Source: Sphaerolaimus hirsutus
Lineage: Eukaryota > Nematoda > Chromadorea > Monhysterida > Sphaerolaimidae
NCBI GenBank assembly: GCA_964036195.1
Contig: OZ038451.1
Span: 20,410,318-20,474,317, forward strand
DNA length: 64,000 nt
Direction of reading: 5' to 3'
Shown here: positions 20,353-34,200 of the stretch, one piece after another
Layout: each line of letters begins with the position of its first letter
Position numbering within the stretch: position 1 is the first letter of the stretch
Notes under the pieces: model-generated
Seen by the model: the letters and a program-made list of their open reading frames with translations, nothing else
The model's database searches: none
What the model was told of the DNA's origin: nothing
Program-made: the position numbers and the translations under genes

Positions 20353-20548
20353 AGAACTAGTACCCCTGGTAGCTTCAGGGGTGCTCATCGGTGCAGCCAC
20401 AGCGGCCATTTTAATAGCAATTGGCATTGCCATTTTCCTGTACTGCCAGGCGAGAAAAGAGAGGCAGCAGGCAGAAATGTGTGAATATGCCATGCTCGCG
20501 GATGGGGCTGATAAGAGAGATGTGGTACTGATTGGGAGTAGTAAATAG
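20353..20548 (+). CDS. Probable terminal exon of a single-pass membrane protein
   Basis: The exon follows a good acceptor (CCCCCTTTCAG) and stays open to TAA at 20546-20548. It encodes about 25 hydrophobic residues rich in Ala/Ile/Gly (core SGVLIGAATAAILIAIGIAI), then Tyr-Cys and a basic stop-transfer stretch (ARKERQQ). The short cytoplasmic tail contains a YAML-type tyrosine motif. Upstream exons are not visible. They may lie outside the window, with the LINE in the intervening intron. It could also be a chance open frame. Confidence 0.4.
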
Positions 20549-20988
20549 GTTTGGCGGTGATTTTGCACCCTTTTATTGTGATGTGTGATTGTTTTTGGGT
20601 GTACTCAGGGCCAGGGGACTGCGAAGTATGCGCCCATAATTACTTGTGTCTTAGTCGATAACGCGTGAGCAGGATACTTATGTATGCACTTTCACAAAAA
20701 GAAAAAGGCGGAGTCGCGTACAAACGACGAATGTTTTTCCTGAAACGCTTTTTCTTTTTTGTTTGAAATTTGTTTTTGTATTTACGATGACGTCATGATG
20801 GACTGTTTCATTCAGAAAAGTGCATGGCCTTCGGTCCGCTGAGTAAAGACAATATGCTGGTACGAGTGGATTTCCTCATGCAAATGTGTGTCTTGGCTTG
20901 GGAAATGCCTGTCATGGTATTGGTGCTGTATGAATTGAGTTGATCACCTATTTTCCTGGTTGCCTAATGGTATTGATAAAGCAGCATC

Positions 20989-21648
20989 CAGGGGCCAGTT
21001 TCGCAATTGGAGAAGTGAGTAGTAAAATGGCAAAAGTGCAGTGCAGGGGTATCTTGAATTTTGACCCTCGGAGTGGTTGGATAGATAGCAAATCGCTCCT
21101 CCGGAGGGATAGATAGCTGAAAAATTTTCTGGGGGGGGGTTGGGGGGGGGTTTGGGGGGGGGGTTGTGGTGGTTCGATATATAGGCTTTTTCAGGGCATA
21201 GAAGGAAGAAAAGGGAGAAAAATCGCTAAAAGTAGGTGTAAAATAGCTCAAAATGGGTATACAAGAGCATATAGTACTTAAAATAGCTGAAAATAGGCAG
21301 TTAGACGCATGAACCAGTGATTTTGGAGGTGAAAATCTATATATAGGTATGAAAAATAGCGATTTTGAGCGAAAATTGGGGTATAGTTTCTGAAAAATCG
21401 CTCCAGATAGGTAGATAGCTGAGCGATTTGGGGGGGGGTTTAGGGGGTAGTAGCCCAAAATTTTGCCTCCGGGATAGATAGATAGCTGAGCGGCCTCCGG
21501 GATAGATAGATAGCTGGGCGGTTTGGGGGGGGGTAACCCCCCCCCAACCCCCCCCATTCGAGACCCCTGGTGCAGTGTAATGGTAAAAGCTTTTGCCATT
21601 TTACTTCGCTTTTGCCGTTTTACTTCTCTATTCTTGCGGAACTGGTTT
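20989..21648. mobile_element. Palindromic MITE-like element, split by a nested insertion
   Basis: Ends are CCAGGGGCCAGTT and GAACTGG, with inner inverted arms (AGTAAAATGGCAAAAG and TTTTGCCATTTTACTTC). A related uninterrupted copy is at 39156-39330. A second element (21044-21569) interrupts it. Confidence 0.65.
21044..21569. mobile_element. Nested hAT-like MITE with 8-bp target duplication GTGCAGTG
   Basis: Termini CAGGGGTATC and GAGACCCCTG are inverted repeats. GTGCAGTG flanks both sides (21036-21043 and 21570-21577). An 8-bp duplication and a CAGGG-type end are typical of hAT elements. The interior has long G and C runs and repeated AGATAGCTGA units. It has no transposase frame, so it is non-autonomous. 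Confidence 0.8.
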
Positions 21649-21649
21649 A

Positions 21650-24600
21650 TCAATGATTGACTGTGGGCATTTTGCCAGGTCTATCATTTGTATGTGCAAA
21701 TGCATTTGCTATAAAACCTTGCAGAAACATCAACTGATAAGTCAAGTGATAGGTAGACTTCGTGTGGAAATGCTTATCATTCATTGACAGTTTGTTTTTA
21801 CTTGGCTGGTAACTTTTGACTTAAAAACTTACAATCCCTGGTGCAGAATTTGCCCCTGGTCCATCTGATTTTATTTGTTTGTGCATTTTGGTTTGCTTTT
21901 CCAATGGCACATTTTATTCTCTTCGTTGCCAGATACAATCTCATCCAGCTTCTATAATTTTTGTGGTATTTTAAAATAGATTGTGGTAGTAGATAAGGTA
22001 AATATGTATATATTTCTACATTGTAAATATTTGAGTGTCTCTGGCTCTGAGCAGAATCAAAAGTGCCATTTGATACAAATGCTTTAATACATTTTGACCA
22101 TGCTTGAGAATGTATTTATGTAGATATATGACAGTGCAAAAAGTGATTGTGATATGAAATTTTGTCTCCTGTATATTTTCATGTATCAAGTTTTGCTTGC
22201 ATTGCATTCATTTATTAGCTGCTCAGTGTTAGCAAATAACTTCAATGCATACAATTAATGAATATTGTGACTGATGGAACATAGAAATGCCATAACCATA
22301 GACCTTAGAGCTCTTAAACTTATGGACTGGATTTTTATCTAATGGTTAAAGATAATTAGAACCCAAATAGATTTTCTAAAGACTGATTTTCTGAATTGAA
22401 TTACTCTATGTTCCACAAGCCACATTGCTTACATAAATACATACAGTTTTGATAAAAACAACTGCAGATCAAAAGGAGTAGCGCCATGGCACAATATGGT
22501 AAATTAATGGAATGACAAAATGTGGCAAATCATACAAAAATATACCTTTTGCAAATGCTTACGCAAGGTAACTTCACACATTGGGAAAATCTTGATATAA
22601 ATATAGGTATGTATTGACGTGTGTATTTATATCTACAATATGCAATCTTGTTAATGTGATATGATTACCTATGCTATTTTTATTGATCTTGTAGATTTTG
22701 TTTTACCTGATATACTGACTGGACAAAATTTATCTAATATAATGATGAATAAAACTACTTAAACTTAACCCATGTAGTAAAAGTTGGAACCAATGTGTGG
22801 TCATGATCAATGTATACCTTTGTTTGATTATTCAAATTACATATAGGTACCTAAGTACATTTCAGTGCATAACACTGATGATAAATTTTGTTACAGATTC
22901 AGTTTTGTGACAAGGGGGAAATAACCTATGCAAAAACATTTGATAATAAAAAGGTACCTATATTACCTATGAGAAAATCTTTCGAAAAACCGCTGGCAAG
23001 CACAAACAAGGATACAGTAGCTTTAAACAACAGAATAGAAAAGAAAATGCAAAGAAATCCCTGCATGCAAATTGGAAATCAGCCAAAGAAAGATCCTTCA
23101 AACATCACTAAATATCAATTAGCAATAAATATATATAAATATCAGAAACATGTACCGTATTTCCTCGAAATACCCCCCTCGAAATACCCCCCCTTCGAAA
23201 TACCCCCCCTCCCCTCAAAATGGGCACTATGAATTTATTAGCCCCCCTTGAAATACCCTCCTCCCCGTTTTGAGTGTAAAGGGAACGTAAACGACAAACG
23301 CTATGGTTTGTGATCCGGGCAATGCAGAACAGACGCCAAAAACAATGACTGTGTTACGTTAACACCTGTTTTATACCATCTACATATTTACTTACCTATG
23401 TAAGTCTATAGACTCTGATACATGGTGCTTATTGTTGCGTTTTTCGACGTCTGCGTACGTTACAAACAACAAATTAGTACTGGGAGTTCAAAAAATTTCT
23501 TGCGAAATAGTAAGCCCCCCCCCCCTCCTCGTTTAACCCCCCTCAAAATTCTCACTCTGAATCAATCACCCCCGGGAGGTATTTCGAGGAAATACGGTAG
23601 ATGGAAAAAATGTTCCACGCATTCTTGAATATGTACCCTTTGGGAGTTTTTTTTTCAGAGATCAGAGATCTTTGAAAAATTTCTTTCCCGTTCAATTACA
23701 CTCCTGATTTCGAGTGGAGGTGTGAATCAAGGGGGGGTGTCATGTTTTTGTCTTTTTCATTTGTTTTTTTTTCGAATGGGGAGTTATTCAAGAATGTATG
23801 GAAGGTAAGTGTCAACTAGTGATGGGCAGCGCCCCAGTAAAATGGCGCTAACAGCACAATCCAAAAATTCTTGACGCTCGCCAGATGACGCCAGGAAAAT
23901 GCCTTACGCAACTTTAAAGTGCCCCAACACGATGATGCCACCACTAGTCACAACACTTTACCGTCACACTTTAAAAAATCACTTAAAAATCCAACTTTTC
24001 CAGTCAGCGTCCATCGTGTTCACCGGCGACGTTCAGCACTACCTGATCGGCGAGGGCCGCGGCTCTCGCAGTCGCAGCTAGTGGTACTGAATCCGGCTCC
24101 AGTAACATGGCTGGGGGGGGGGATTTGGGGTTGATTTGTTGCGGTGGGGGGGGGGGGTTGTAAATTGCGCGGATTTGTGTTTGCGGAAGTTATATTGCTA
24201 GATTGTCTCCGTTGTGTTTGAATATGTATCGTGTCTAAAAGTGTCTGAATTGTGTAAGATGTCATGAAAAATGTCAAAGAGTCCATGTCCAGTAACAAAA
24301 TAAAGTTTTTTTTGGACATTTTATCGCGGCGCAATTTACATGACTTTGTATGACATTGGAAACCGTACAGGGCAATTTTCAGGGTGTGGGGTTGGCCCCT
24401 TTTTGTAAAGACAACTCGACTTATTTTCTTCGAATGCCAAGCGTTTGCCAGCTTTCATATTTGAAATCGATTAGCACTAACCACTTCTGCCGTCATTTCC
24501 GCAGGCATTCAATATCTGCTGTTGACTATTTCGTGGCGAAATTTTGGCGCCAGCTCCATTTTTTGGCATCCCGTTCATGGTGCCAGGCGCCACATTTTGG

Positions 24601-25278
24601 CGTCGCGTTTGACCCGGCCCACCCCAATCGTCCATGGTGGATGGTAAACGGGGGTCTCCCTGTACGTTTGTGGGGGGGGGGGGTTGAAGGAAGAAAATTT
24701 TTGTAAACGTGTAAATAGTCCTGTATAAGACTCCCAAACTTTGGCGCCGCCATGGCGCGTTTTGCTCAGACGCTAGCACCATGGCGCTTTTACATCACTA
24801 CTTGTAAAGTTTACGGACAGCACACCTTACAATGAAATCTACCATATCTCATCTGAATAAACGAGCAGACATCAATTTTTTCGCGTCAGATCACATTGCT
24901 CACACTTTGGTTGTATTTGGTACGAAATTTTTCGCGAAACGAAACTTTTTCATTCAAAATATGGTAGCATTCATTGTACAGCGTCCAGTATACTTAATAA
25001 AGAACTCATTCGGCGCATTTTAAGTCCACGAAAATTAAAATGTATTTTTGCTGCCTGAGCTCAAAGTAAAGGCGGGTTTTTTTGTGATGTCCAATGATCT
25101 CTTTAAGATTTTTTTATCAATGCCCCCTCAAATTTTCTTTCGACATACTACCCGGGGAGTGATCTTCGGACAATTTTAACTTAGGTTTTTTCGAGACAGC
25201 CGTTTAACGGTGTACTTGATTTTACCACCAAAATGTCATACTCCTACCACACGGAGTAATTATTCAAACGGGGGTGGG
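21650..25278. other. Gene-free interval with repeats
   Basis: A/T-rich sequence in which I find no supported gene. It contains a TA-flanked MITE at 23155-23597. A GCGCC-rich region with TAGTGATG/CATCACTA-like ends runs from about 23818 to 24798 and includes G runs near 24112-24157 and 24672-24683. The open frames here overlap repeats and lack coding character. Confidence 0.5.
23155..23597. mobile_element. TA-flanked MITE with CCGTATTTCCTCGAAATA ends
   Basis: Inverted termini CCGTATTTCCTCGAAATACC and the reverse at 23580-23597 are flanked by TA on both sides, consistent with a 2-bp TA duplication. C-rich left and G-rich right arms enclose a conserved interior shared with the copies listed below. 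Confidence 0.75.
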
Positions 25279-28200
25279 CTATATAAAAAATGAACGGCAT
25301 TTCAATTGGCAAACCTTCACATCGGGGCATTTGATCGGAATTCCAGTGACGGCCGCCTGTCTCGCTTGAGCGGCCCTTTGTTTCTGCTTTTGTTCCCTTT
25401 TGTCTTTCATTCTTCTATTTTGGAACCAAATTTTCACCTGCGTTTGATTGCGGAAATTGTGGTTGGAAAATTTTTGAAACAATTTTCATGATCATGTCAT
25501 GTACATTTTCATTTTCATGATCATGTCATGAAGTGACGTCGTGATTTGTTTTCAAACCACCAAAGAGTAATCCCAAAAAGCAAGAAATTTATTCTACACA
25601 GGCTAGTTGTCAACTGGTTTCCCAGCCAATTCAGATTTTAGTTGACGGGTTGCGGCGTATTTATAAGTGCCCATGCGGAAATGTTAAACAGGAATTGATA
25701 TTGGTACGTGTACTACGTCGGCGACCCGTCAACTAAAATCCGAATGAAAACAGGTCTGCCCAGTTGACACCGGATGTAATTGTCAACTAGTTTGTGTACG
25801 GCCAATCCCCAACATTTACCTGTCTTTCATTCAAGCCTAACTGCTTCGCCAAGTCGGCCCTTCTCTGCCTGGTGACATATTTGCAAGTGTGAAATTCCTT
25901 TTCTAATTCCACCACTTGCAAAGTGTTGTATGTTTGTCTCGGCCGCCGGCCAGAGTCGTCTGGAAAGTTCGTAACATTTTGAGTTTGTTTGAGTTTGGTA
26001 TTTTTGAGTAAAAATTTTTTTTTGAGCTTTTATATTTTATAGAGTAATTTTGTGGGATTGTTTCCAATTTGGTAGATTGTAAGAAAATTATTACCCCATA
26101 ATGTTGTGTTCCCGTGCTGAAATTCTTAAACATTTATGTAAATACCTCTAGGAATTGTTTTTACATTAAGTTACGTTATTTTTGGTCCATTCCGTCAATT
26201 CGTACATTCATAAATATTTACGTGCGGGATTAAATTAGATTCCCCCGACACATTTTTTCTGACAGTTCTGTTAATTTGTATTTTAAATTACATTAAGCCC
26301 CCATTAAGTGGTACTGTTCAGATTCCAAATATGTAAGTCCACACCGAAATTTTGGTCCCTTGGCCGTGCGAATTTTGCGAACTTTTATACGGGAAATTTG
26401 AATATTTTTTGAATTTGTCACTTAACAGGGCGCTTTCATACAATTTTACCCCTTTTCCCAGACCCTGTAAAATGTTACATTTTATTTTTTACCGGTCCTT
26501 TGACATTTCACGGGGGATTTTACATGAATTTTGACACTTTGCATGACATTTTACATTTCACAAAGTCTGGGAGTGGCACTTGATTGTTCGCATGATAAAA
26601 CATATCCGGCACATATAACATATTTACATAATCTAATTTACGCACGTCATAAATAATCACAATTTTAATGATCACACGATTTTGTCGATTATCGACGACA
26701 AATAAATATGTCCCTAATCAAAGATATTTACGTCTAATTCGCCTAGGCAAGTTTACACAATCTTTTAAATACAAATGACACATTTTACGGACCCAGTGAT
26801 TTGTCAGAATTTCGGACGGGGGGAATTTCAGATTGTAATCGCTTAGAGATGTCTATCAGTGTGCAACGATACACACTTTGAAGTGTCTAGCCGTGTGCAA
26901 AAGTGTGCCGCTCGTGAAGCGTTGAAGTGTGGGCCAAAAGTTTACGCAATTTTCAGGGGGGGGGTGGCGCAAATCTGATTTACGTCCGAAAATTGTGAAT
27001 GATTACCACGATTTTGACCGTGGCCTGACCTCGGGTCGTGATATTTCTGCTTTAATCAGATCGATTATTTGCCTTTGATCGATTGATTAATCGGTATTGA
27101 CCGATTTTATTGAGTTGTTCAGAAGCTAATTGTTTCCTGTTTAGCGCTCGATGAATGAAAAATAATAATCGACAGAAATCTCGCGATTGAAAACATCACG
27201 TTATTGGTGAAATTTATACGGCCCATCATTATTGACATTAAAAGTTTTATTGAAATTTACTTTCGCCGCATTGAAAGTTTACAACGCGATGCAAAAATGT
27301 CATAAATCAACACACGGGCGGCCGTATGACCCACCTGAGTTTTGTTCTATTGAAAATTTTGCACAACGGCAAATGTTTCCGCGCAAAAATATCATCAGTG
27401 TAAATATGCATGCATTATTGGCAGCGCATGGACATTATTGTGACACTTTTTATTTTTCGATTGAATTTCGAAATTCATGATTAAAATGGATTTAATGCAT
27501 GTTATAGTAGGTGTTTGTTAAATTGGTATATTTTATCTGAGAATCATCCCCTTTCTTCAAGGACGCAAAAGCAGCTAATCATCCACATTGTCAATGACAA
27601 AAACCATTTATGACAAAGTACTTTGTATAGTTGAAGTATTTCGAGTTTTTCGAGGGGAATTATTCAAGCATTTACGGTACTTCTAACGGTACACTATGAA
27701 TCCCGAGCTCAAATAATTCCTCTAATTAGGTATTCATGCATTTTTCTCCATTTCCCGGAAGTGGAAATTGTCAGAATTTCGTTTCGAAGAAAACAGACAC
27801 TCATTCGACACTTAATTAACACAGTTGACATTTAAAAACATCCCCAAAATGTCTTTTCGAGACCCACACTAATTTTCGTCTATACCATCACAAAAATGTC
27901 CACTTAAATTTCATCAAACCCACCCAGCGCGTATGGAGAAAAGTTTTCCTAGCGGCGCGATCAAAGCAAATGTGTCAAACTGAATCAATGTCAAAAAGTC
28001 TGTGCGAAGCTGTCGCTTAGATTGTGCTAGTAAATTGAAATTTGCAGACCGCCACAACTGTTTTTCTTCTCTTAATTTTCATTGTTGTTATACTTGCGGT
28101 GGGTTGCGGTATTTCATGATACATATACGCAATTAATTTAATGTGCTGTGTTTGGAGAAAATTGGTGAAAAATGGGAAAAAGTTGGGAGGGTTGGTAGTT

Positions 28201-31200
28201 TATGGCCGAAATTGACGCTACTGATAATTCTGCTTTAAACACTTCTCAGTTTTCGGAATGAATCGTTTTCGACGTCCTTTTCGATATCGAGTTTAGGAGA
28301 TTTTCGATATCGATTTTATGGACTACTCAGTCAACTCAATTTATTTCATGTTCATTTATCAGTTCCCGAAACATCACACGTAAACTAATGTAGTGTGCGT
28401 GGGGCGGGACCATTACTTAACATCCAAAAAGATTTCTCAATGTTTAGGTAGTTATTTACGGTACCCCCTCTGTCCAGAAGAGATAGGGTTTATATCTGTG
28501 CACGTAACTATTGATAAATTTTTTTAAATACGTACACACCATATTTGGGTTTTACATAATCCATTCAGATTGACAACTCATGTAAATACATCGTTTTCTG
28601 ATCACCGTATTTCCTAGAAATAACCTCCCCCTTTTGAAATACCCCCAGGTATGAGTGAGCTGTGGAAAAAACACCCCTCGAATAAGCGAAATACCCCCCA
28701 CCTCCTCAAAATTTTAACTTTGGCGCAAAGCGCCAAAAGCGCCATGGCGCTTTTCCGACCCATAGCGCCAAGCGCCAGAAGCGCCATGGCGCTTTTTGCT
28801 TTGACGCTAGCGCCAGGCATTTTGTTCCTGGCACCGGTCAAGAATAGCGCCAAGCGCCAATGGTGCCACAGCAAAATAGCGCTAAGCGCCAAAAGCGGCA
28901 TGGCGCTTTTTGTTTTGGCGTTATCGCCAGGCGCCAGCGCCATGGCGTTTTTACATCACTGGCCTGGGGTATTTCGAGGAAATACGGTATAATATGTGGT
29001 GAACATTCGGAATGAACAAGCGTTCCCTGGAATAATCCCCCATTCCCTATTCCGATGGGAAATTTCTTACCGCGGTATATTTTTCAGTGTTTGATTTGTG
29101 GAGACAAAAAAACTGAAAATATCGTTGAAATATAGTATGAAAGAATTTAAAAAAAACTACATGCGGTATTATTCGGGAATGCTATTCATAAACATACTGT
29201 ATTTATGTTCCGTGTAACACTTAAAATGTCACGGACACGGTGAGATGAATACCTAATACAGTATTTCCGCCGCAAAAATCGGCCAATTATTTGTTTCACA
29301 TTCGATTTCAACAATACAAATTGTTATCATTTGAAAATCGTGCAAAATTCAAATAATGAGATGAAATTTATCTGATTTTGAAACGTCCTGATAAGATACT
29401 GTGATACAAAATTGAACACATTGTTTCCGCTTTTCACTGACTAGGTTTTGCGAACAAAAGATAAATAGTTTGACATGGTATTTGCATGGTACATATTTGA
29501 AATTTGAAAATAATCGATCAGCCAATGTGACATATCAAAGGAGTCTACCGACACTCCCTGCTTTATATAAATTTAGATACGAAAATATGTATACGGTAGC
29601 GGGGCTAAAATATAATATTTACCTTGCGTGTTCGAATACCACCTGTCAGAGGGTGCGATTTTTGCATTTTAATGCGCTATGTTCAGAGAGTTCTGAAGTG
29701 TACAAAACGGGGAATGGCGGATTCCCCATAACCGCGCATTGCACATTTGTAATAAACCTCCCATAAGTGCCGCACATTCCACAAATTAATAAGTTGCACA
29801 TGGGGACATAATATTCCCCATGGCGGGCAAAGATTCAACGCCAAAATGGGTATCCATTTGCCATAACACAAAGTATGCACAGCCCTCATGTGCAATCTTC
29901 TGTGTCCATGTGCAATTTGTGCAGATGTGAAGGGTCCAAATTCACAGTATTTACAAAAATGCATTTAATGCAAAAACACAGCTGCCCTTCATTGCATAAT
30001 AGTGACAAGTATACAGATTATCCAAATATTACTGGCCATTGGCACTATCTGTCACTGTTGTATTTGGGGTTGATCAAAATCTATGAATTTAAGTTGGCTG
30101 ATTATTTAGCCAATATTGAAAATCGATTTGTTTTAATTGCTTGAATGAAACTGTCTCATTTTTCTTCAAAATTCTCTGAAGGGAATTTTAATAGATCCCT
30201 AGAATCTATTCCAAACGATAACCAGTAATAGCCATTTTCAGCAAATATATGGCCCTAGACATACTTTTTAGTTGACAACTGAAAATTCCAATGCTGATAA
30301 ATCTGTTTTAAATACATTTCAGTTTGCCAGAATAAATAAGTTGATGAAGATTAAAAATCTCATATTGACTGATACTGTTCACAGAGATTAAAAATCATTC
30401 ACTATGGTAAACTCAAATGTATTCAAAATATATTTATCAGTTTTGGAAATTTCAGTTGTCAACTAGTGTGTGCCAACAGTATATACAATAATGCAAGTTA
30501 ATGCAAAAACACAGCTGCCCTTAATTGCATAATAGTCTCAAGGATACAGATTATCCACATATTTATGGCCATTGGCACTTTCTGTCACCATTGTATTTGG
30601 GGTTGATTAAAAATATAATTTTTAAGCTGGCTGATTTGTTTGCCATTATTGAAAATAGATTTTTTAATTGCTTGAGTCAAACTCAGTCTCATTTTTCAAT
30701 GAATACGTTGATAGAGATAAAAATCTAATATTGAGTAATACTGTTGACAGAGATCAAAAATTGGTCAGTATGGTAAACTCAAATGTGTTCAAAACAGATT
30801 TATCAGTTTGGGAAATTTCAGTTGTCAACTAGTGTGTGTAGGCACAATCACATACATTTACTTGCACCTGTTTGCACATTCAGCTCAATACTCAACAATC
30901 CCTTTGATTTCACAGCTGCATACTTTGCATTATGGGGAATTTACTGGTGCCATGTGCAATTTTTGCTACTTGAGACTCGCCATATATGTGCAATCTTAGT
31001 TCTGCCATGTGCAACTGACAGCACTCATGTGCAATGTTAGGTTTGTGCAATACAGGAGAAAAATTGTGCAACGTATTTGCATGTGCAATACGCCGTATGG
31101 GAAATGCGTAGGCTCTCTACAAAACTCGGGAACAACGAAAAAAATTCCGAAATTTTCGTAGTTAATATTCCTTTGATCGCTAGGTGTTATATTTATCGAC

Positions 31201-34200
31201 AGTAATTTCATTCGTATTTTTAAAAAATTCCGCTGACAGCTAATGCCCAACGAACCTCGCTAATTCTCAAAATTACAAATAAAAAACTCGCATTTTTACA
31301 ACCCCCAAAACCACAAATCCACCTAAAAAGTGCTCTGGAAATTTTGCAAAATCTCCTTAAATGGTTCAAAGTGATTTATTGCCAAAATGGGAGACCTTGG
31401 CTGTCGTCGCTTGGAGAGAGGCAAAATAATAAATGTTATTCTTGAATCTACTAAATTTCGGGTGTCAGCGTGTCTGTGTGTGTTCTGAAATGAACGCAGT
31501 GTGCAGCTGTTGTATATTTTTGTGTGCGTTTGGGTGAAAATTTTGGACATTGTAAATTGGATTTGGCAAGTGGCGAAATACATGCACGGTCACAGCATGT
31601 CGGTTTCACATTTGAGGGAGTTTTACATGCACTTATATGTGTTGCATAGGTTCTTTTTATAATTATGTTGACCTGTGTCAAATATATTGGATGTTTTTAA
31701 AATTGAAGTAGTGTAGCCAAATGCGAAGAGCTTACTTCATTTATTGTGGGATTTTTTGATGAGTAATGCAAATCCAGAAAAACATCAGAATAATCTTATT
31801 GCATTGATTATGCAAATTCTTATGCCCTACTATATTTATTTTCACAGGAGATAGTTATCCACCAATAAAGTCTGCATACAATCACCCTTGAATTATCCCC
31901 TAATATAATCCACTATGCAACATAATTACATTTTTTGTGTATGTAAGCTGGCTACAATGCAAAAAAATGTTTGCATACTGATTCAAAATTTTCACCTCAT
32001 GTGAACTTGATCACAATTCACAACCATTAACTGTATCCAATTCTAGACAGCCCTTCAACATGCCTTTCCCATGTGCCAGGATATACCCCCATCACTATCC
32101 ACCATACAATAAAGTTCTGAATGAAGTCCACTAAATTCATGCCATCCTTTTTCAACACTGTATCTTGAGTCTAGAGTATACTGGCAAAAAGGCCACCCCT
32201 CACAAGTATACCGTATTTCCTCAAAATACCCCCCGGGGGGTGATTGTTTCATAGTGGTCCCGAGAGGGGGGGGGTATTTCGAGGGGGGGTTATTATTTCG
32301 CCAGAAATTTTTTCAAATCCTAGTACAAAATCGTCGTTTGTGATGTACACTGGGGTAGGAAAATGCATCAATAACTGACATGTATAGACTCCTGTAGACT
32401 AATAGTACTACGTAGATGGTATAAACACTGTTCTAACGTGATTACAACATTGTTTTAACATGTGTTCTGCACTACGCAGAACACAATCTGCAGTATTTGT
32501 CATGTACGTTCTCTTTACACCCAATCATGGGGGGGTATTTCGAGGGGGGTGATTGTTTCATAGTGGTCTCGAGAGGGGGGGGGGGGTCAAACGAGGGGGG
32601 GTGTATTTCGAGGGGGGGGTATTTCGAGGAAATACAGTATATAGAATCCATCCTTTTAAGTCCATAACTCATAAATATAAAATGAAAGATTTGCCAGTAA
32701 GTAGGGTTATACAATTCAAATATGTAATGTTCATATTCTTTATTGGAGTATTTTACCAATAAAAAAATACAGCAGAATCTCTATGGTGCAAAAATCACGC
32801 ATATGCAACAATGTTTTATGCCACCCCATGCGGTTGTGCACTTTTTGTCACAGCGCCGGTGCCGCCCCGCCCCCGAAATACAAACCGACACTTGCCCAAA
32901 AGTGATGTGACATGTTTCATGATGCAGTTTTTGTCGGAACAAAATTCTAAAAGTGACACCGGTCCCATCCATCATATGCTTATGCCCCCCCCCCTCCCCG
33001 TTTTAAAACACCAAATTTCGGATGGGCACAGATTTTGGCGCAGATATATATATCCGTTCTATTTAGTGTATTTAAAAATTGAACGGATTTGCGCATTGTT
33101 ACATTTGGCAGGTGTTTCGTTGCTTTAGGTAAATACAACATCCTTAATATGTTAGGTCGATTCTTGAAAGGGCACCGAAATGTTATGTGTGTAATATTTA
33201 TCCTTGTACTTGCCATTTTTGATCGCCTTTCAGATTTTGGCGATCTCGCGAAGGGCGATTTAAGCGCTAAAATGCGCCATTAACTGGAAACTTTTTGGAA
33301 ACTGCACATTTTCAGAAAATTCTTTTGAATAAAACGACAGTTTCTTCCAAAAACTCCTTACGAAATTGTCAGTTTCCAAAAATGATCAGTTTACAAAATT
33401 AAATTTGCGTATGCAAACTGCGTATGCACTTATTTATGCTCGATCACAATTAACCACACTTGACATAAAATTGCTAATCGTGAAGTGTATCCTGTCTTGG
33501 TTGTGTCACCGGTGGAACGAAATCCACTAAGTAACGCCCAAAAGGCTCAATTTAGTACCTGCCAGGATGGCGCTAGCGCCATTTCCATGGCGCCAACAAA
33601 AAACGCCATTTTCAGTCGGGCGCAAAAATCACTGCCACTCACGTAAAATTAAACACTTCCGGAGCGTTTATACATACATACCCCGATATCAAAATATAAG
33701 CGCTATATCACCACGGATTGACACTTGTCTAAGCTTGACTGACAACAGGATTTTGTCAGTAATGTGTCACTCGTTTCCCAGACGGCGGCTTAAGACAATG
33801 TGTACGCGCACGCAGCGTTGAGAGGCGGAATTTTGCCGCCGTCCGGAAAGCGTCCGTTTCGAAGGTGTCACTTGTTCTTGATGATAACCGAAAGTGAAGT
33901 GACATGCGCAATTGTACGCGCGTGCGCTGGGAGATTGAATGTGCGCCCATGTAAAATTACGGTAGAAAACTGATGTTTCCAGAGTGAAATGTCAAAAGGG
34001 AGGAGAGCGGGATAGTTAGATTACATTTTAAAACTCAATTACCATCGAAAATGTTCACTTAAAAATCTCAAAATTCCAAAATTTGAGCGTGCACACAACA
34101 TCCAGTGGCAAACAGGTGATCGATCACTTTGTGTCACTTCGGCTAAAACGGGCGTTGGCAAGCAAAACGAATTCACCAAATTAAACAGTTGTCTTGGTTG

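Noticed and set aside
22888..23232. 114-codon plus frame
   Set aside because: It runs into the end of a TA-type MITE and its first part is short and unrecognised; not enough to call an exon.
24100..24160. Long G-runs here and at 21129-21165 as telomere or origin signals
   Set aside because: They lie inside MITE-like elements and lack a telomere-type repeat unit.
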